Below are positions 1 through 13,200 of a DNA stretch of 64,000 nucleotides, piece after piece. Under the pieces are notes generated by a model. That model did no database searches. It was not told the origin of the DNA and worked only from the letters and a program-made list of their open reading frames with translations. This DNA is from Prinia subflava (Eukaryota; Chordata; Aves; Passeriformes; Cisticolidae): NCBI RefSeq assembly GCF_021018805.1, contig NC_086258.1, positions 9,835,081 through 9,899,080 of the forward strand. Reading direction: 5' to 3'. The number at the start of each line of letters is the position of its first letter. Positions within the stretch are counted from its first letter, which is position 1. Both the position numbers and the translations under genes were made by a program.

Positions 1-3000
1 GATTGAAGACTTGGCCAGCATGACTGGCTAACCAAAGAAGCCCTAATCTATTTGCCAAGTCCAATTACCTAGCCATGGAATCAAGAGATCATGAAGCATT
101 AGGACACGGAATAACTGCTCACCAAACAGTTTTAGCTCTCTGAAAAGATGGCAGTCACTGAGAGCCTGTGACATAGAAAAGGCATCCTTCAAAGCAGAAG
201 TGGGGAGAAATCAGTTCTTGGACATTTATGTTTTCCCCTTCTGTTGACTATACCAGCTATGAGAGTAAAGGGGAAGAGATTGGGATTGGAAGAGCAGTAG
301 GAATCCAAATGTTCTGAGTCTCTATTTCCTTGCAATCCCATCAAGTATCCTGCTTGGAGATCCGTGTTCTCTACTTGTTCCATCATACCACAGCCTCAGC
401 TTCCCAGTGGCTGTGTCTGTTCTCTGTACTTCACTCCCTGGGGTCACAGGCTGTACACTCACAGCCTCCCCTTCTATTCCAGAGTCTTTTCCATTAAAGC
501 AAATCCCCACAGATTGTCACATCAGACATACAGCAATCAGGCAGAGCAGAGAAGGAAAAGTAGAAGAGCACCAGGAGGGTCACAGAGCAACTCAAGCCCC
601 ATATCTGGAGAAAAAGAACAACTTTCCATATGCAAAGAACTGCCCCTTTTAGCACAGCTGTATCAAAAATAGGAATAAATTACTAATCTGTCTCCTTGCC
701 TTCATACTGGAAAATGGCTGTCTCCAGCCAGCCCCAGCATCAGTCACACCTGTCAAAACATCACACGGCTTTCTCAGCTGGGAAAACCAGCCACGCAGGC
801 TGGGCCACTGCCACCACTGCCACCGGGCCAGGGAATGCACACCACTGAACTAACCAGCTGCTATGTGCATTCAGCTTCAAAAGTGATCAAACCTTAGCAC
901 ATGTGAGTCAGCACTTCCACATTCACTGCTGTTATCTGTTTTATAGATAACAAAAACCCCTCAGCCCAGGCCCATGGACCTTCCCCACACAAGGTACCAC
1001 CACTGGACCCCTGACGATCATGGTCCTGCTCTGTCAGAAACACAGCACCAGCTGACTACCATGAGGCAGCTAACCATAATGCTTTTTATTTTCTATTTTA
1101 ATACAAATTCGTTGAATGGATCTAATGATACTGTCCTGACATGTAGTCTCCAGGTGATGTGTTTGGTCCAGCTGGTCAGTGTCTTGCTAAGCAGGCTGTA
1201 AAAAGACCTTGTAAATCAAACACCTTTATTCAGGTATATAGCAGCTGGCAATTTTAAAACATCACCCATTTCAACAATGGCAACTAAATCCAGTGGAGTG
1301 CAGCATGTCAGCTTGTTTCCTTGAATTTTGTACAGTCTCTTTAGTGAGGAGATATTGCATTTACGATTTCATGTTAGTTCATGTTATGAAGAAAGATACC
1401 ATGTTTATGGAGAGGATTAAATTGGGACCCATGCTTTGGCTGCTACGTCCTAACAAAAAAACAAAGCCCATGGTAAACCATTTTTTGGCAAAATCTTGCT
1501 GGAAGGAGTCAGTTGCTGTGTGCCCAAAGCGCCCCTGCCCACAGCCTCAGGCCTCCTCAGCCTCTGGGAGTATTTTGCCAGGCTCATTTCTGGAAGCACA
1601 GAGGCTGTGGGGCTGTGCTGGCCTTTCCCCGAGGCAGGTCCTACTGGCTCAGAACTGGGGTCAGGGATCGGGTGGTTTAGGGTCATCATCAGCTCAGTCC
1701 AATGGCTCTGCAGGAACATTCCCCAAGGAACACCATCCCCGTGTCTCAGGGAATACTAAAGACTCCTGAGGGCCCAACACTTGAGACGCTGTGCCAGCAC
1801 TCAATCTGCTGTGTTACAAGTCAAACAAGAAAAGTGTTCAAAGTGTCTTCTCTCCTAAGAATGGGAGGAAAAAGAGAAAAGTACAAGGCCCTAACCTCAG
1901 CCTGCCCTTCTCTGCTCCTACCAGGGGCACTTTCTATGGGGCAACACCACTTTCTCACCACTGAGTTCATTTACTGCCAAGCCAAATGCCAAGTTCTGCT
2001 TTAAAATCTAAATGAATTCTGGTTCATAAGATTTCTTCGAGTTTTGTGACATCTCACAGCAACCCACGAGTAAGACTGTTCTTTCCAACCAGATACACAA
2101 ACATAAAATTTTTCAATAAAGACAATTTAAATGCACAAAAAGAACAAGAAGCAGCAAAATTTAATTTACTGGCGTAGCCATACACACCCCAATTTTATTT
2201 TCTTTTTAAGCATACAATTAAGGGTAATTTAATTCCCCTGTGTAGGCATCACATGAAAGAGAAACATTATTGTAAGAAGAGCTCAGTACTGTTGGTACAC
2301 AAACCTTACGACAGATAAATTAGACCTTAGGAAAACAGCATATAATTTACATTTTGTTGTGTCAATCACCAGGAGCATCTTGGGGCTCTTAAATAGCACG
2401 CCAAACCACAACATAAGGGAACTAATGTAAATCACCACATGTGGCAGGATCACTTCCCACAATCCAAAAGCTCCCTAAAATGGATTTCCTAAGATTATTC
2501 CTCTTCAACATCCCCTTACACCTTGAAGTTACCAGCAGGTTATGGCAATATTTCACTACAGAAGAGTTTTGCATAGTCATAGAAAAACCAATGACGTAAG
2601 ACCACAAAAGCATTGGGTTTACTAATTAATCCCTGGTCTTCATTACTGGAGAAGCCAATGGGCAGATGTGCAGGTGGCCCAGAGAATCAGCAGCCTGGCT
2701 GTGCATGGAAAATCCAGCTTTGGGTAGTCCCAGAGTTCTTGGGCTTAGCAGCAGAGCAGCCCAGGGTCACGCTTTACATCCCCTTCACAAACAGCAGGAC
2801 AAATGACATACCCTGAATTTGTTCTGGGCTTCCCCTATAGCCAGCACCTGCTCCACGTTCTGACACCTCGCAGGAAATTAGCAGAAAGGTCAGGACGTGC
2901 ATTGCACAGCAGAGCCAACAGACCAGCATGAGGTGGGCTCCAAGGATTCTGTCCCCTCCTATTCTGTGATGACTAGAGTAAGACAACCAGAAACATAAGG

Positions 3001-6000
3001 TAATTTACCTACTAAATAAAGTAGAAAATCCACAGTGCAAGATGTTTACTTGCTCATGTCATTTGTATGAATTCCTCTGCAGGTTTTTTGTTAAGGGACA
3101 CGAACTGAGGTTTTCAAAGAACTGAAATAGGAACACTGCCTCTCTGTGAGCTGACACAGACACAAGCTGTGACACTGTTTTCTGTCATCAGTGCTCAGTG
3201 AAAAACTTGCACAGAAGAAGGAAAAACTACACAAGTGCCAAGAACTGCCGAAGTACAGCTGGAAAAAATATTGTCTTTGGCCTTGTAGCTTGTATCAATT
3301 ATTGCTTTTAACAAAAGATACTAGTGATGCCTTTCAGGTAAGGCTTCTCCTTCCTTAAACTTCAAGTACAAAGTTTCTGTTTGTCAAATCACACTGCAAG
3401 TACAAGAAGCGTAGTCAAACTATGGTTTCTACAGAAAGGTTTGAGACTTGCATTTTTCTGTTCTTTAATTCTCTTAACAGTTCTTTCGTATTGCTTTAAA
3501 CAGGAATTTTCCTTTTTATTTCCTCACTGCAGCATATTCAGCAGCAAAGCAATCTTCACCTGCCAATACTGCTGGGATGAGGAAATCCAGGACACCACAG
3601 CAGCCAAGTGCTCCTCATGTGGCCGTTGTCAGAAGAGTCCTGGCTCTCCCCAGCCCAGCTGGGGGAAGTCTGCTGCTGGCATGGTGAGAGACACCCTAAA
3701 CCCCAACTCGCCAAGAGCTGGAGGTAAGCCCAGAGGTGCAGACTGACCCTCTGCATCTCCTCACCCCCACGGCATCTCCCTCAACATCCCAGCACCTCCT
3801 CCCACCTGTCCCGAGCACGCTGTAAAATGCACAACCTGCCACTGTTCTCCTCGTTCCATACTGACACTGTGACACACTGGCCACTCGTAGGTGTGTGCAC
3901 CTCGCCCCAGCCCAGGACACAGCTCTGTGTTTTACAGACACTTCACCAGCAGGTTCATGGTGGTTTTTCACACAATTGGAAGCTTGTTAACCAGCCAGAG
4001 CCTTTCCCACTCCCCCTTACCAGCCATGGGTATGCTCTTCAAAGAGCTCTATTTACATGCCAAGCTACAAAGCAATGTGGAAAAACTGCAGCTTTTATGA
4101 TTCCACAGTGAGGTTTTTCACAACATGAAGCAGCTTCTTAGACTTTTTTTTTTTTTACTTTTTTTTTTTTATTTCCAAGCAAGATTTCACAGTTCAAAAA
4201 AAAAAAAAAAATCTCAGTCCACCCACAGGCTTTTGAGGAACATTAACAGAGGGGCTTCAAAAGAAGAGAGCTCTGCGACCTTAAGCATTGCATTCTGAAT
4301 GAACATCCATAGAAAAACTGTGTCCAAGTCAGAAACAAGAGTCACCAAACCCCACATATCCACCAGAGTTTAAACTCCTTCTCCCATGTTCAGGCATGGC
4401 TTGCCTTGTTCCATCTTGTGTTGTACCTTTCCAGCTACTTACTGTCTTCTCATTTACTTCTGCGCCTTTGGTTCGAAATCAGCTGTGTCTGAAATTCCTT
4501 CTAGGACAGCCACAAAGGCAGCTTTGGTCACTTCCTCAGCAGCACTGACACCAGTTACCCCTGGGGCTTCCCCAGCCCCCAACACACAAGTGTTTCTAGG
4601 TGGGATCTTTCTCCAGTTCCCCAAGAAATCAAGTCCTAGATTTCCACCTCATATTTAGCTGTCAACCACACAGAGCAAGAACTGGCACTTTATCAGCATC
4701 TTCTGTGTGCGGAGATGAAAAATGAGTTCAGCAGAAACAAGCCTGGATGAACAGCCCATGCAAATAAAGCCCTTTATAAAACCAGGACTAGCCAAACTCG
4801 CAAGACTAAAGATTCTCCTCAAACCAGAAATGCCAAAGCAGCACCAGACTGGAACCATCAACGATGAGATTCTGAGGAACACAGAACTGACAACATGAAA
4901 CCTTCACTGTCAGCAATCCTACCCGCTCTTCTCCACATTTCTCCCTGCATTCTACACAACATGAAGCAAAGGAAAATGGTTGGAAAGCTCTAGACAAAAG
5001 AGAATTAGACATGCCAACAACTTCCAGAGACAAGTCTAACTTCCTAAAAATGCCCAGGAATTTAATAGAAGCTGCAGCCAGCTGCAGTCTGCTGACAGAT
5101 TTCTCCTTCCTCTCTCCACTGGCAGGAAATAACTACAGCCCAGCTCGTACACCTTCCATGGAAGAGGTGGGGTCACTAAATTCGTGGAAAACGCTTTTGC
5201 TCTTCAGAGAGAGAACAGCGACCTTGAGCAGACACAGGAGCACAGCAATGCAGCCTCTCCAGAGACACGCCAGGCCCTCCCCGCTTCCATTCCAAAAGTT
5301 TTGTTCCAAGGCCTCCCCTCCAGGTAGGCAGCACTGCTCCATACTCCTTCCTTCCTTCCTCTCTGCCACCACTGCTGCTTCCTTTGGCTCTCAAAAATGA
5401 TTACCATGTCTTTAAAAAAATCAAAACTACACCAAGTTTGCAAACAGTTCTTTTTTCTCCATTCTTTCTAAAGATTTTAAAGTATTTTGCATGAATGGAG
5501 GAAATTATTTTAATTTTCTGTCTTTACCCTAGAAGGCCAGGCTTCAAATGCTTCCTAGAACACAAGTATTTTAATTGAAGTTAAATAGCCCAGCTATTTT
5601 AATGAACTTACAGTTTCATAAACATTTTTTGGAACTGGAGATCTGAATTATGTGATATTCTTCACATTAATCCCCACTTAAATCTTTCTTTGCCTTAACC
5701 ATATTTAGTATTCCTGAGTTGTCACGACAATATACAATTAAACTTTTAAAAACTGCTAACAAACTAGAGGACACAAATAGAGAAAAAAATTAATTCCAGT
5801 GTACCTAGGACCCCCACATTATAAATTTTGTCTTCTGCCAGACCCTGTGCAGGAGCTGCTTGGAATGCTCACTCTCTTCTTTCTGTAAATCACAAGGCAC
5901 CATTTTCAGAGCCATGTAAATAAATAATAAGACATTTAGCCAGATAATGCATTTTTCCACTTTGACTCAAAACTCAAGTTTTGCTCTACTCAGTGGCAGG

Positions 6001-6120
6001 CATGTGACTCCCTGGTTATCCCTTTCACGCTCTCACTTCCAGAAGGAATAGCGGGTTAATGATTACAAAATCCAGTGCAAGGCAAACACAGAATGAAAGA
6101 CGGCAGAAAACCCAAACAAA
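1..6120. other. Non-coding stretch left of the first CpG island (probable STRBP intron 1 or flank)
   Basis: I find no exon supported by splice sites and a recognisable protein in these 6 kb. The longest open frames (for example 1293-1769 on +) have no recognisable domain and no codon pattern, and look like chance. By synteny recalled from other vertebrates, STRBP should run leftward on the - strand from the CpG island at 6.1-7.6 kb, so this would be its large first intron. None of the STRBP double-stranded-RNA-binding or DZF-domain sequence is visible here. Simple T- and A-runs occur at 4144-4211. Confidence 0.4.
4144..4211. repeat. Paired T-runs and A-run (homopolymer inverted repeat)
   Basis: Thirteen T (4144-4156), the dinucleotide AC, twelve T (4159-4170), then after 25 mixed bases sixteen A (4196-4211). 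The T and A runs are complementary and could fold into a hairpin in RNA from either strand. Most likely simple-sequence expansion. Confidence 0.7.
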
Positions 6121-6300
6121 CCGTGGACCATAACAGTGATGGCGAGCTCGGAGCCTGGAGCCTGCCGGGCCCCGGAGGGCGCCGCACGGACCGCACCGGA
6201 GCGAACTTGGGGGCCGAGCCCCTGCGGGAGCCGCCCAGCCCGCACCTGGCCGGGACCGCCCGGGGACACCGCGCACAGCGACACGGCCGCGCCGCCACCT

Positions 6301-6555
6301 GCGCGCCCCGCGGACAGGTAACGCGCCCCGCGGACAGGTAACGCGCCCCGCGGACAGGTAACGCGCCCCGCCGCCAGGTAACGCGCCCCGCCGCCAGGTA
6401 ACGCGCCCCGCCGCCAGGTAACGCGCCCCGCCGCCAGGTAACGCGCCCCGCGGACAGGTAACGCGCCCCGCCGCCAGGTAGCGCGCCCCGCGGACAGGTA
6501 ACGCGCCCCGCCGCCAGGTAGCGCGCCCCGCCGCCAGGTAACGCGCCCCGCGGCC
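6301..6555. repeat. 20-bp minisatellite, 12 units plus a partial, each with CAGGTA
   Basis: Twelve head-to-tail units of exactly 20 bp run from 6301 to 6540, with a partial unit to about 6555. Every unit shares a GCGCCCCG block and ends CAGGTA. Two types differ at four central bases (GGAC, 'D'; CGCC, 'C'), in the order DDDCCCCDCDCC. Eleven to twelve junctions read CAGGTA followed by ACG or GCG. On + the motif resembles a 5' splice site and the CAGGTA/E-box class bound by ZEB/SNAIL factors. Because 20 is not a multiple of 3, the array gives repetitive open frames on -, which I do not take as protein coding. Confidence 0.95.
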
Positions 6556-7280
6556 GGCGGAGGGGCGGCCGCCCGCGCACGGCTCCGCCATGCCCCCAGC
6601 CCCTCCCCGCCGCCCCCGCCCGCGGCCCCGCGGGGCGCGGAGCCCCCCCCGCCCCACCGCGCCCCTCCGCGCGCGCAGCAGCGCCCCCCCTCCCGCGCCG
6701 CTCCCCGCGCCGTGTCCTGCCCTTGCCTCCTGCCCGCAGTGCCCGGTGCAGTGGGAGGAGCGGTGCCCGCGGACGGGCCGCCCGCCGCCCCGACCCCTCC
6801 CCGCCGCCCGCCCGCCTCACCCCGCTCGGCGCCGGCCCCGGCGCTGCCCCGCGGCCCCGTCCCGGCTCCGCGGCCCCGTCCGGCTCCTCCGGCTCCGCAG
6901 CGCCGAGCGGGGCTGCGCACGTGACCGCGCCCCGCGCCCCCATAGGCTGCGGCTGCCGGGCAACGCGCGCCCGCCCCTTCCCTGCACCTGAGAGCGCCCT
7001 GCGCCAACGGCGTACGGGGCGCCGCGCCGCCCTGCGCCAGCTCCGTAGCGCCGCCGGGCCGGCCGTTTCCTGCAGGCCGGCGCGGCCTTACGGAATCGGC
7101 GTAGGGCGGCTCGGCCTGCCCGGGTCCCCACCTGTGGCCGCTGCTCCCCGCGCGGTGCCGCCCGCCGCCTGGGCAGCGGCGCTGCCGCTCGGAGCGCTCC
7201 GCGGCCGCGCGGAGCGGGAGCGGCCGAGCCGCACCTGGAAACGCCGCTTGCGTAGAGCCCCTCCGAGAGGTCGGTGTGTG

Positions 7281-7297
7281 TTACGGACTTTCCGTAA
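7281..7297. repeat. Short perfect inverted repeat in the CpG island
   Basis: TTACGGA, spacer CTT, TCCGTAA: a 7-bp perfect inverted repeat with a 3-bp spacer. The half-site TTACGGA also occurs alone at 7088-7094. A dyad of this type could be a binding site for a dimeric factor; I do not recognise which one. Confidence 0.6.
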
Positions 7298-10200
7298 TGT
7301 CGTCAGCGCGGGCGCCGCACCTGAGGGCTCCCGCCGCGCAAACGGCGTAGGCGCGAGCGCGCCGGGCGCAGAGCGCGCAGCGCTGAGGGCACGGGCCGGG
7401 CAGGTGTGCGAGGGCAGGGCCGCCCCGGCCCGGCCGCCTCGGGGCTCCGCGGCGCCACCGCCAGTGCGGCGGCCCCGGCCGCGAACGCGAATAGCTCCGG
7501 CAGCCCCGGCCCCGCCGGCTGAGGGGGGCGCTGGGCGGGCCCGGGGCCAGCGCTGAGGGGAGGGGGCCAGCGCAGCGGTGCGGCACGGCCTCGGCCCCTC
7601 ACGCAGCGCGCGACCTTGGTGGGTTTAATATCCCGCTGCCAAATCCAAAGCGGTTCAGAAAGAGCAGGTTCCGAAACTGAACTGAGGAATACTATCCATG
7701 TGAGCGGTTGAGCTCCTTGTGGAATCCTCAGTGGCTGAGGACAAATGAAGGCACCCTCATGATGTGTTTTGGCAGGTAGGGCTGCACAAGGAATGTGGTG
7801 GTCAATGATTTCCATCTTTCTCTTCTGGAGATCAAGACAAGTGGGTTTGAGCTCCCTGCAATAGTCCTTCCCAATCCCAGAGGGGTGGCTGTTCTAGAGC
7901 AGATGGGCACTGCGAGGGGAGGGTGGGAGAGCTCCCAGAGCTGATGTTCATCCCGCTCCAGAGCAGCCCTGACGAGCAGAACCTTTAAGTATGAGGTGAA
8001 AGTGTCGAGTCTGATGGCTTTTCTCTCTTCTCTGTATGGGCATTACATAGAACAGTTGTAGAACTTCATAATTCTGCAGCATTCCATGTGCTTCAACACT
8101 CAAATGGCCAATATAGTCACTTGAGTGCTTCAGAGTTTCTGCCAGATTTTCTAGGTTAAGTGCCTTTTGGAACTCAGCTTCCAGCATGCAAGTGCATGGC
8201 AATCGTATTCGATATCACTTTTTATACTTTTCAAAACCGATTTTATCCAGGCTGTGAAGATGAAAGACTCGGGAGCCCTATTCCAAAATAATCAGTACAC
8301 AACGTGCTGTGCTGAAGCAGCTCCTGAGGGAACTTTGACCAAAGGCTGTAGGATCAGGAGATTTGTGGTGCTGAAGTGAAACAGTAACTTTCATTCAAAA
8401 GAGTGATTTCAGCATTAGAGTGGAAGTGGAAAGCACGTGTGCATTAATGAATTTACATACAGGGAGAGGTCCACCTTGTTCCAATTAGACTTGTATTTTG
8501 TGTATTTCTTTGCAAGCCTGTGGCTGAAGTGTCACCCTGGTTCTGAATAGTCAGACATTTCTCTGCCTTTGTTACAGACTTTTATCTTGTCATATTTGAG
8601 GATTGAAAGGAGAAACAAATATGAGGAATCTCAGTTACTGCTTTCATGTCTTGAATCAAGAGATTTCAAAGCGATGAATGAATTTAGCCAAATCTCCTGT
8701 ATGACCTTAGAATATTAGTGTGGGCCTTGAAAAGAGGCAGAAGATAATAGCTGGAAATCAAGGACTGGTCCAAGGACTTAACAAGAGAACAGTTTTATTT
8801 GAAATTGATTGCATCAAATAGAGACACAGCACAAGTACAGCCTGGAGAAAGGCTGCTGGAAGGATGGTGGGATGGGAAGGGGCAGCTGTGAAATGAGTGG
8901 CTGTGCAGTGCAGCTGGAAATGTAGTGAGGAGGGAAAAATCTGCAAGAGATGGCACCTCAGGTAGTGAAGTTATTGCAGAGGTACAAGGAAGATGTTTTC
9001 AGCTGTGGTCTGAGTGAAATGTTGATTTTTTTTCTCGAGTTCTCCCTTGGGCTAATGATTTGCCAAGGGCAAAAACACAGAGGAAAGGGGATTGATGGAT
9101 TAATTTGGAATACAGAGGATTGGAAGAGCTTTGGCGCTGCAGTACAAGGATATACATTTAACAAGGAAAAGAACATCTGAGGCTTGGAAAAAAGTTAATA
9201 TCTGTCTTTAGGCTTCGTGAAATAAGAAGGAAGAAAATTGAATTTATAGCTCTAAGTATAGTCAATAAAAGATGGGGATTGAATTGTACCAAAAGCAGTA
9301 TGGAATTAAGAGTTACCTTGGTGAAAGTTGAAGTAATTAACAATAATTATGCTCTTCCTTGGGACAAAATACTGGTATATAAAGAATTTTTCTTTAATTC
9401 TATAACTACGATGGAAATAATGTGTGTTTCCTACAGATTTTTTCCTAGAAATAATTAAGACAGTGTCAGATGTGCTTGACTGTTACCTACACCCCTGAGA
9501 CAAAGGGGGGCCCCTGTAAGGAGGTGCAGGTTGGGGGCAGTGTGAGGCTGGAGTGAGGCAGGCGCTGGCACTGGGGGCACAGTGCCAGCCCCAAACACTG
9601 CTCTGAGCACTGAAGGGCCATTAGCTACAGGACAGGGAAACCCCCAAGTGAGCAAGGATGAAATGCAGCAGGCAAATTTCAAGTGTTTGGTGTTGTTTAC
9701 AGACAAATGGGAACGCTCCTGTAGTGCCCAAGGGAAGAGGGATTTTTTTCTTGTTATAACTCAGAAATCTCTATTTGAGACTTGCCATTGTCCAGTGACC
9801 CAGTTCTTTATGGGTTTCAAATTCTGGCTTTAGACATACACTAAAGTTAATGGGATTTGTGCAAAGATAGCTGAGGGCAGACTTTGAATTGCAAAAAATA
9901 ACTTCATGTGCGTGTCTTTTAAAAATCTTTATAGAAAAAGCTGTCTTTACATGGGAAATTAGTCTCATAAGATTGATATAGCAAAGAGTTTTACTTTGAA
10001 AAATCCTTACAAGATCTGTATTAATTTCTATTTTGAAATGTATCTCAGGCACAGAAGGGAGAGAATCAAGCAGGTAAGTATCCAGTGTAGAGGATAATTA
10101 AAAACTGAGAATTTGTGCTGCAAAACAAAAGATGATCTGATTTATGCTGGCAGTCCTTTATGTGCCTAACTCTTTACCAAGTTTCACCCAGTGCTTGCTA

Positions 10201-13200
10201 GTATCTAGTTGCAACCCTGAATGATTCTCTGACTTGGAGCTAGAGCAAAGGAGATAAAATGGTACTGGAGGAAAATCAGACACCAGGAGAGGAGGAATCA
10301 CACCACAAAATGGTGCACAGGGTTCTTCCACTGCCAGAGCAGGCTCTGTGGGGTAACATTTCAGAGATGTTTTAAGCAATAGGGATGAGGAGCGGCTTGA
10401 CAAGCAAGCAAAACTGGAACTAAGGAAATGGGAAATACTTTCAGGTTATGACTAATACAATTATTAGAGTGGCTACTGCAAGCACTGTGGTGGATTTAGC
10501 TTCAAATAAGAACAGAAGTTGTGCCATGTGTGATTGATTCCAGGTTGGGTTACAATTTAGAAGTGCAATTAGTGAGTCATCTGTTACTTTATATCAATTA
10601 TTAAAAACAACAAAGGTCTAGGTTAAAAAAAAGAGTGCATGTCTCAGTGTGTGCTGCTCTACTTGTTAATTTTCTGATTTCACTTTGTTGGTGGTGGTGT
10701 CCCAGCTTTGCAGAGCCGTGGTACAGACTGTTCCTTAGACCAGCACGTGAACTGCTCTCGAGCAAAGCAGCACTCACCTGCCAGCCCCCGTGGTGTGGCC
10801 CTGTCACACCACCTCACACTCACCTGCTTTGGCCAGAGCTAGCCCAGGGGCAGTGTCTGTGGTGACCTGCAGGCCAGCAGCTTCCCGAAACGTTTGGAAA
10901 CAAATTTGAGTGCTTTAATCTTATTTTTATAGGTGCTGTTTAGGACAGAGTGCAGCGCAGCTCGGCATTCCTGACAGCTCAGTTGTTGTGTAGCCTGTGC
11001 TGCCCTCCGTGCTCTGGTTGTGTTCTCACCTCATCTGGCAACTGCTGAATGTGTAAAACTTTTCTTCTGGTGGCCATGACAAAACTCACAGCAGTAAACA
11101 CAGCTTTGAGGGACAGTACCAGGCTCCACGAGAGAATTGATCTGACCCAGCAGAGCATTCCTCATGAAATAAGAGGGCCTGGAAGCAAATGATATTACCA
11201 ACCTTCAGTGGGCATTTAATTACAGTTTCTAATTAAGGTGATGCCCTAAATGGTCATGTGAAGTCTCCTGATCTGTAACGTGGTGTAACATGACATATCA
11301 ATGTGGGGTGTTGGTACTTAATCTGGACTTCAGCATTCTTGTTGTGAATGAAAGTGCATGAGCCTGGTGTGCCCCTGGGAATGGAGGGCTGCAGCTGGCT
11401 GGGGCATCTCTGCTGTGGGGCTGTGAGGGGAAAGGGGCACAAGGAAGGCTCTAGGGTCCCCTTGTCACTGTGCCTGTGGGGTTGGCAGGATCGTGTACAA
11501 GTCACACACTGCAATTAAAGGGTGAGAAGTTGCCAAGACTGAGCACTGGTCTACAGCTTTGCTCTCTGGACGTGCCTGGACCACATGAACAGACATCCAA
11601 AGCAGGACTGAACGTCAGTTTAAAGTCTTTATTTATACTTTGTAATACACATTTGAGATGTGATTCTGTGATTGCTGAGATCTCCCAGTGGTTGGGGTTG
11701 ATGTGGTTTGCACTTCTGTGTTGCTGTGCTTGTAGACATGCTGAACCAATCTGGAAATCAGCTGGCTTTTCCATTTGTGGGTAGGACATGATATGTGTGT
11801 ATCTCATATCAATATGAGATAAGCATTTTCATTTATATCAGTGGCAAGTAGATAAATATTTGGGGGTATATGTACATCCTTTCTAGAAGAGCAGCGATGT
11901 AAAGATTGCTGGTTTAGAGGAGAGTGTGATTGGACCAGATAAAGGATGACAGGAGTTTGGTACAGGTCCTTGGACAGATATATTTGGGTGGGTTTTCTCC
12001 TTTTCCTTTGATGTTTAAGATTGAAAACCTGCCATCGTTCCAAAGCAGAAACAACTTGGGTGGCCTTTTTATCACTAATAGGCAGAGCAACTAGGCAGGA
12101 CTGACTCCACTGAAAAGAGGCTCTGTCATCCAAGAGGTTTTCCAGGTCAAGATTAAAAGCAAAACAGCTCTCTTCACATGAGCCTTTGTACTGCATCCGT
12201 ATTTTCTAAGTGCTGTTGGCTTATCTTTAATGTTTATGCTGCTATCAAAAATAAACCCAGCTTCTGTCTCCCCGGGTGTTGTATTCAACATCAACAGTGA
12301 ATAGCCTTTTTCATTCCTAAATGCTAATTTCCTTTCTGTTTTCAATCTGTTTCTGGTACAATAAAATTTTGTTTTCAGTGGGTTTGGTTTCTTCCCTCTT
12401 TGGTTTTTTAACTGCATGTTTTCTCCTTCCCATATCTGTTTCTGTCTTGGCAATCATTATTTTTTGGTGGAAGCAGTAGCTGAGTGTCTGTCAATGACCC
12501 TGAAGCCTAGAACTTGAGTCAGAGTTTGTTTGAGTGCAGCTGGCAGCACAGTCATAATAATTTAAAGGAAAAAAAACCATTACCAAGATTAGCTTTTCAT
12601 CAACAGACAGTGGGGTACTCTTAGGAATAATTGTAATTGTCTCACTTTGAACTGTGGTCAGAAATGTGGTCTAAAAATCTTGCTGTAATGAGGATTTTGG
12701 TTCTAATGAAGCAGTGTTATAACTTCATCAGATATTTGTGACACGAGAGCCAGAATTCAGTGGCGTTTGGAAAGTGCAGCCAGGCTGTACCCAGGGTTAA
12801 AGCACTGCCCTTGCTGAAGCTGGTGAGGCTGTTTCCAGTGCCCAAAGCCAGCACGGAGCGTGGCTTGGAGCAGATTGTCAGCCTCGTGTTGGTTCATCTC
12901 CACGGGGCTCCAGAGCAAACAGAAGCTCCAGCAGGCTGAAGCAGGTTACAAATGGGTGTTGAGCAGCTCATGGACTCTCTGAGAGGGAAAAAAAGGGAAA
13001 AAGGGAAGACTGAGCCCAGTCTGTAAAGATGGTGGACAGCCCAAATGTTTGGACAAATAGTTATCCTTGTGATGAGCATTTACAGTAAAGGATCTCCCAG
13101 GGTTTCTCACCCCAGTGCAAGTCCAAAGTGGTCAGATTAGGCATTGGAACAGAAATGTACCTGTATTTGGGGGAGAGTACAGTTTAATGTTCAGTGTAGC

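Larger units (their letters stand above)
6130..7610. promoter_or_regulatory. CpG island, probable promoter (STRBP by synteny)
   Basis: Very GC-rich DNA with dense CpG runs from about 6130 to 7610, flanked on both sides by ordinary AT-richer sequence. No TATA box or coding start is convincing. In the vertebrates I know, STRBP lies upstream of CRB2 and is transcribed away from it with a non-coding first exon, so this island is best read as the STRBP promoter and first exon on the - strand. Bidirectional activity is possible. The assignment to STRBP is inference: no STRBP coding sequence is in the window. Confidence 0.6.

Noticed and set aside
1293..1769. 158-codon + strand open frame near the left end
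   Set aside because: No domain, no similarity I recognise, and changes character midway from AT-rich to GC-rich; compatible with chance.
6025..7007. Three overlapping - strand open frames (210-314 codons) rich in RYLAAGRVTWRRGALP-like repeats
   Set aside because: They are produced by the 20-bp GC-rich minisatellite, which lacks stops in all three frames; the same repeat appears in each frame. No domain, no splice support.
6590..7556. + strand proline/arginine/alanine-rich open frames in the first CpG island
   Set aside because: GC-rich composition with few stop codons; low-complexity translation in several frames at once.
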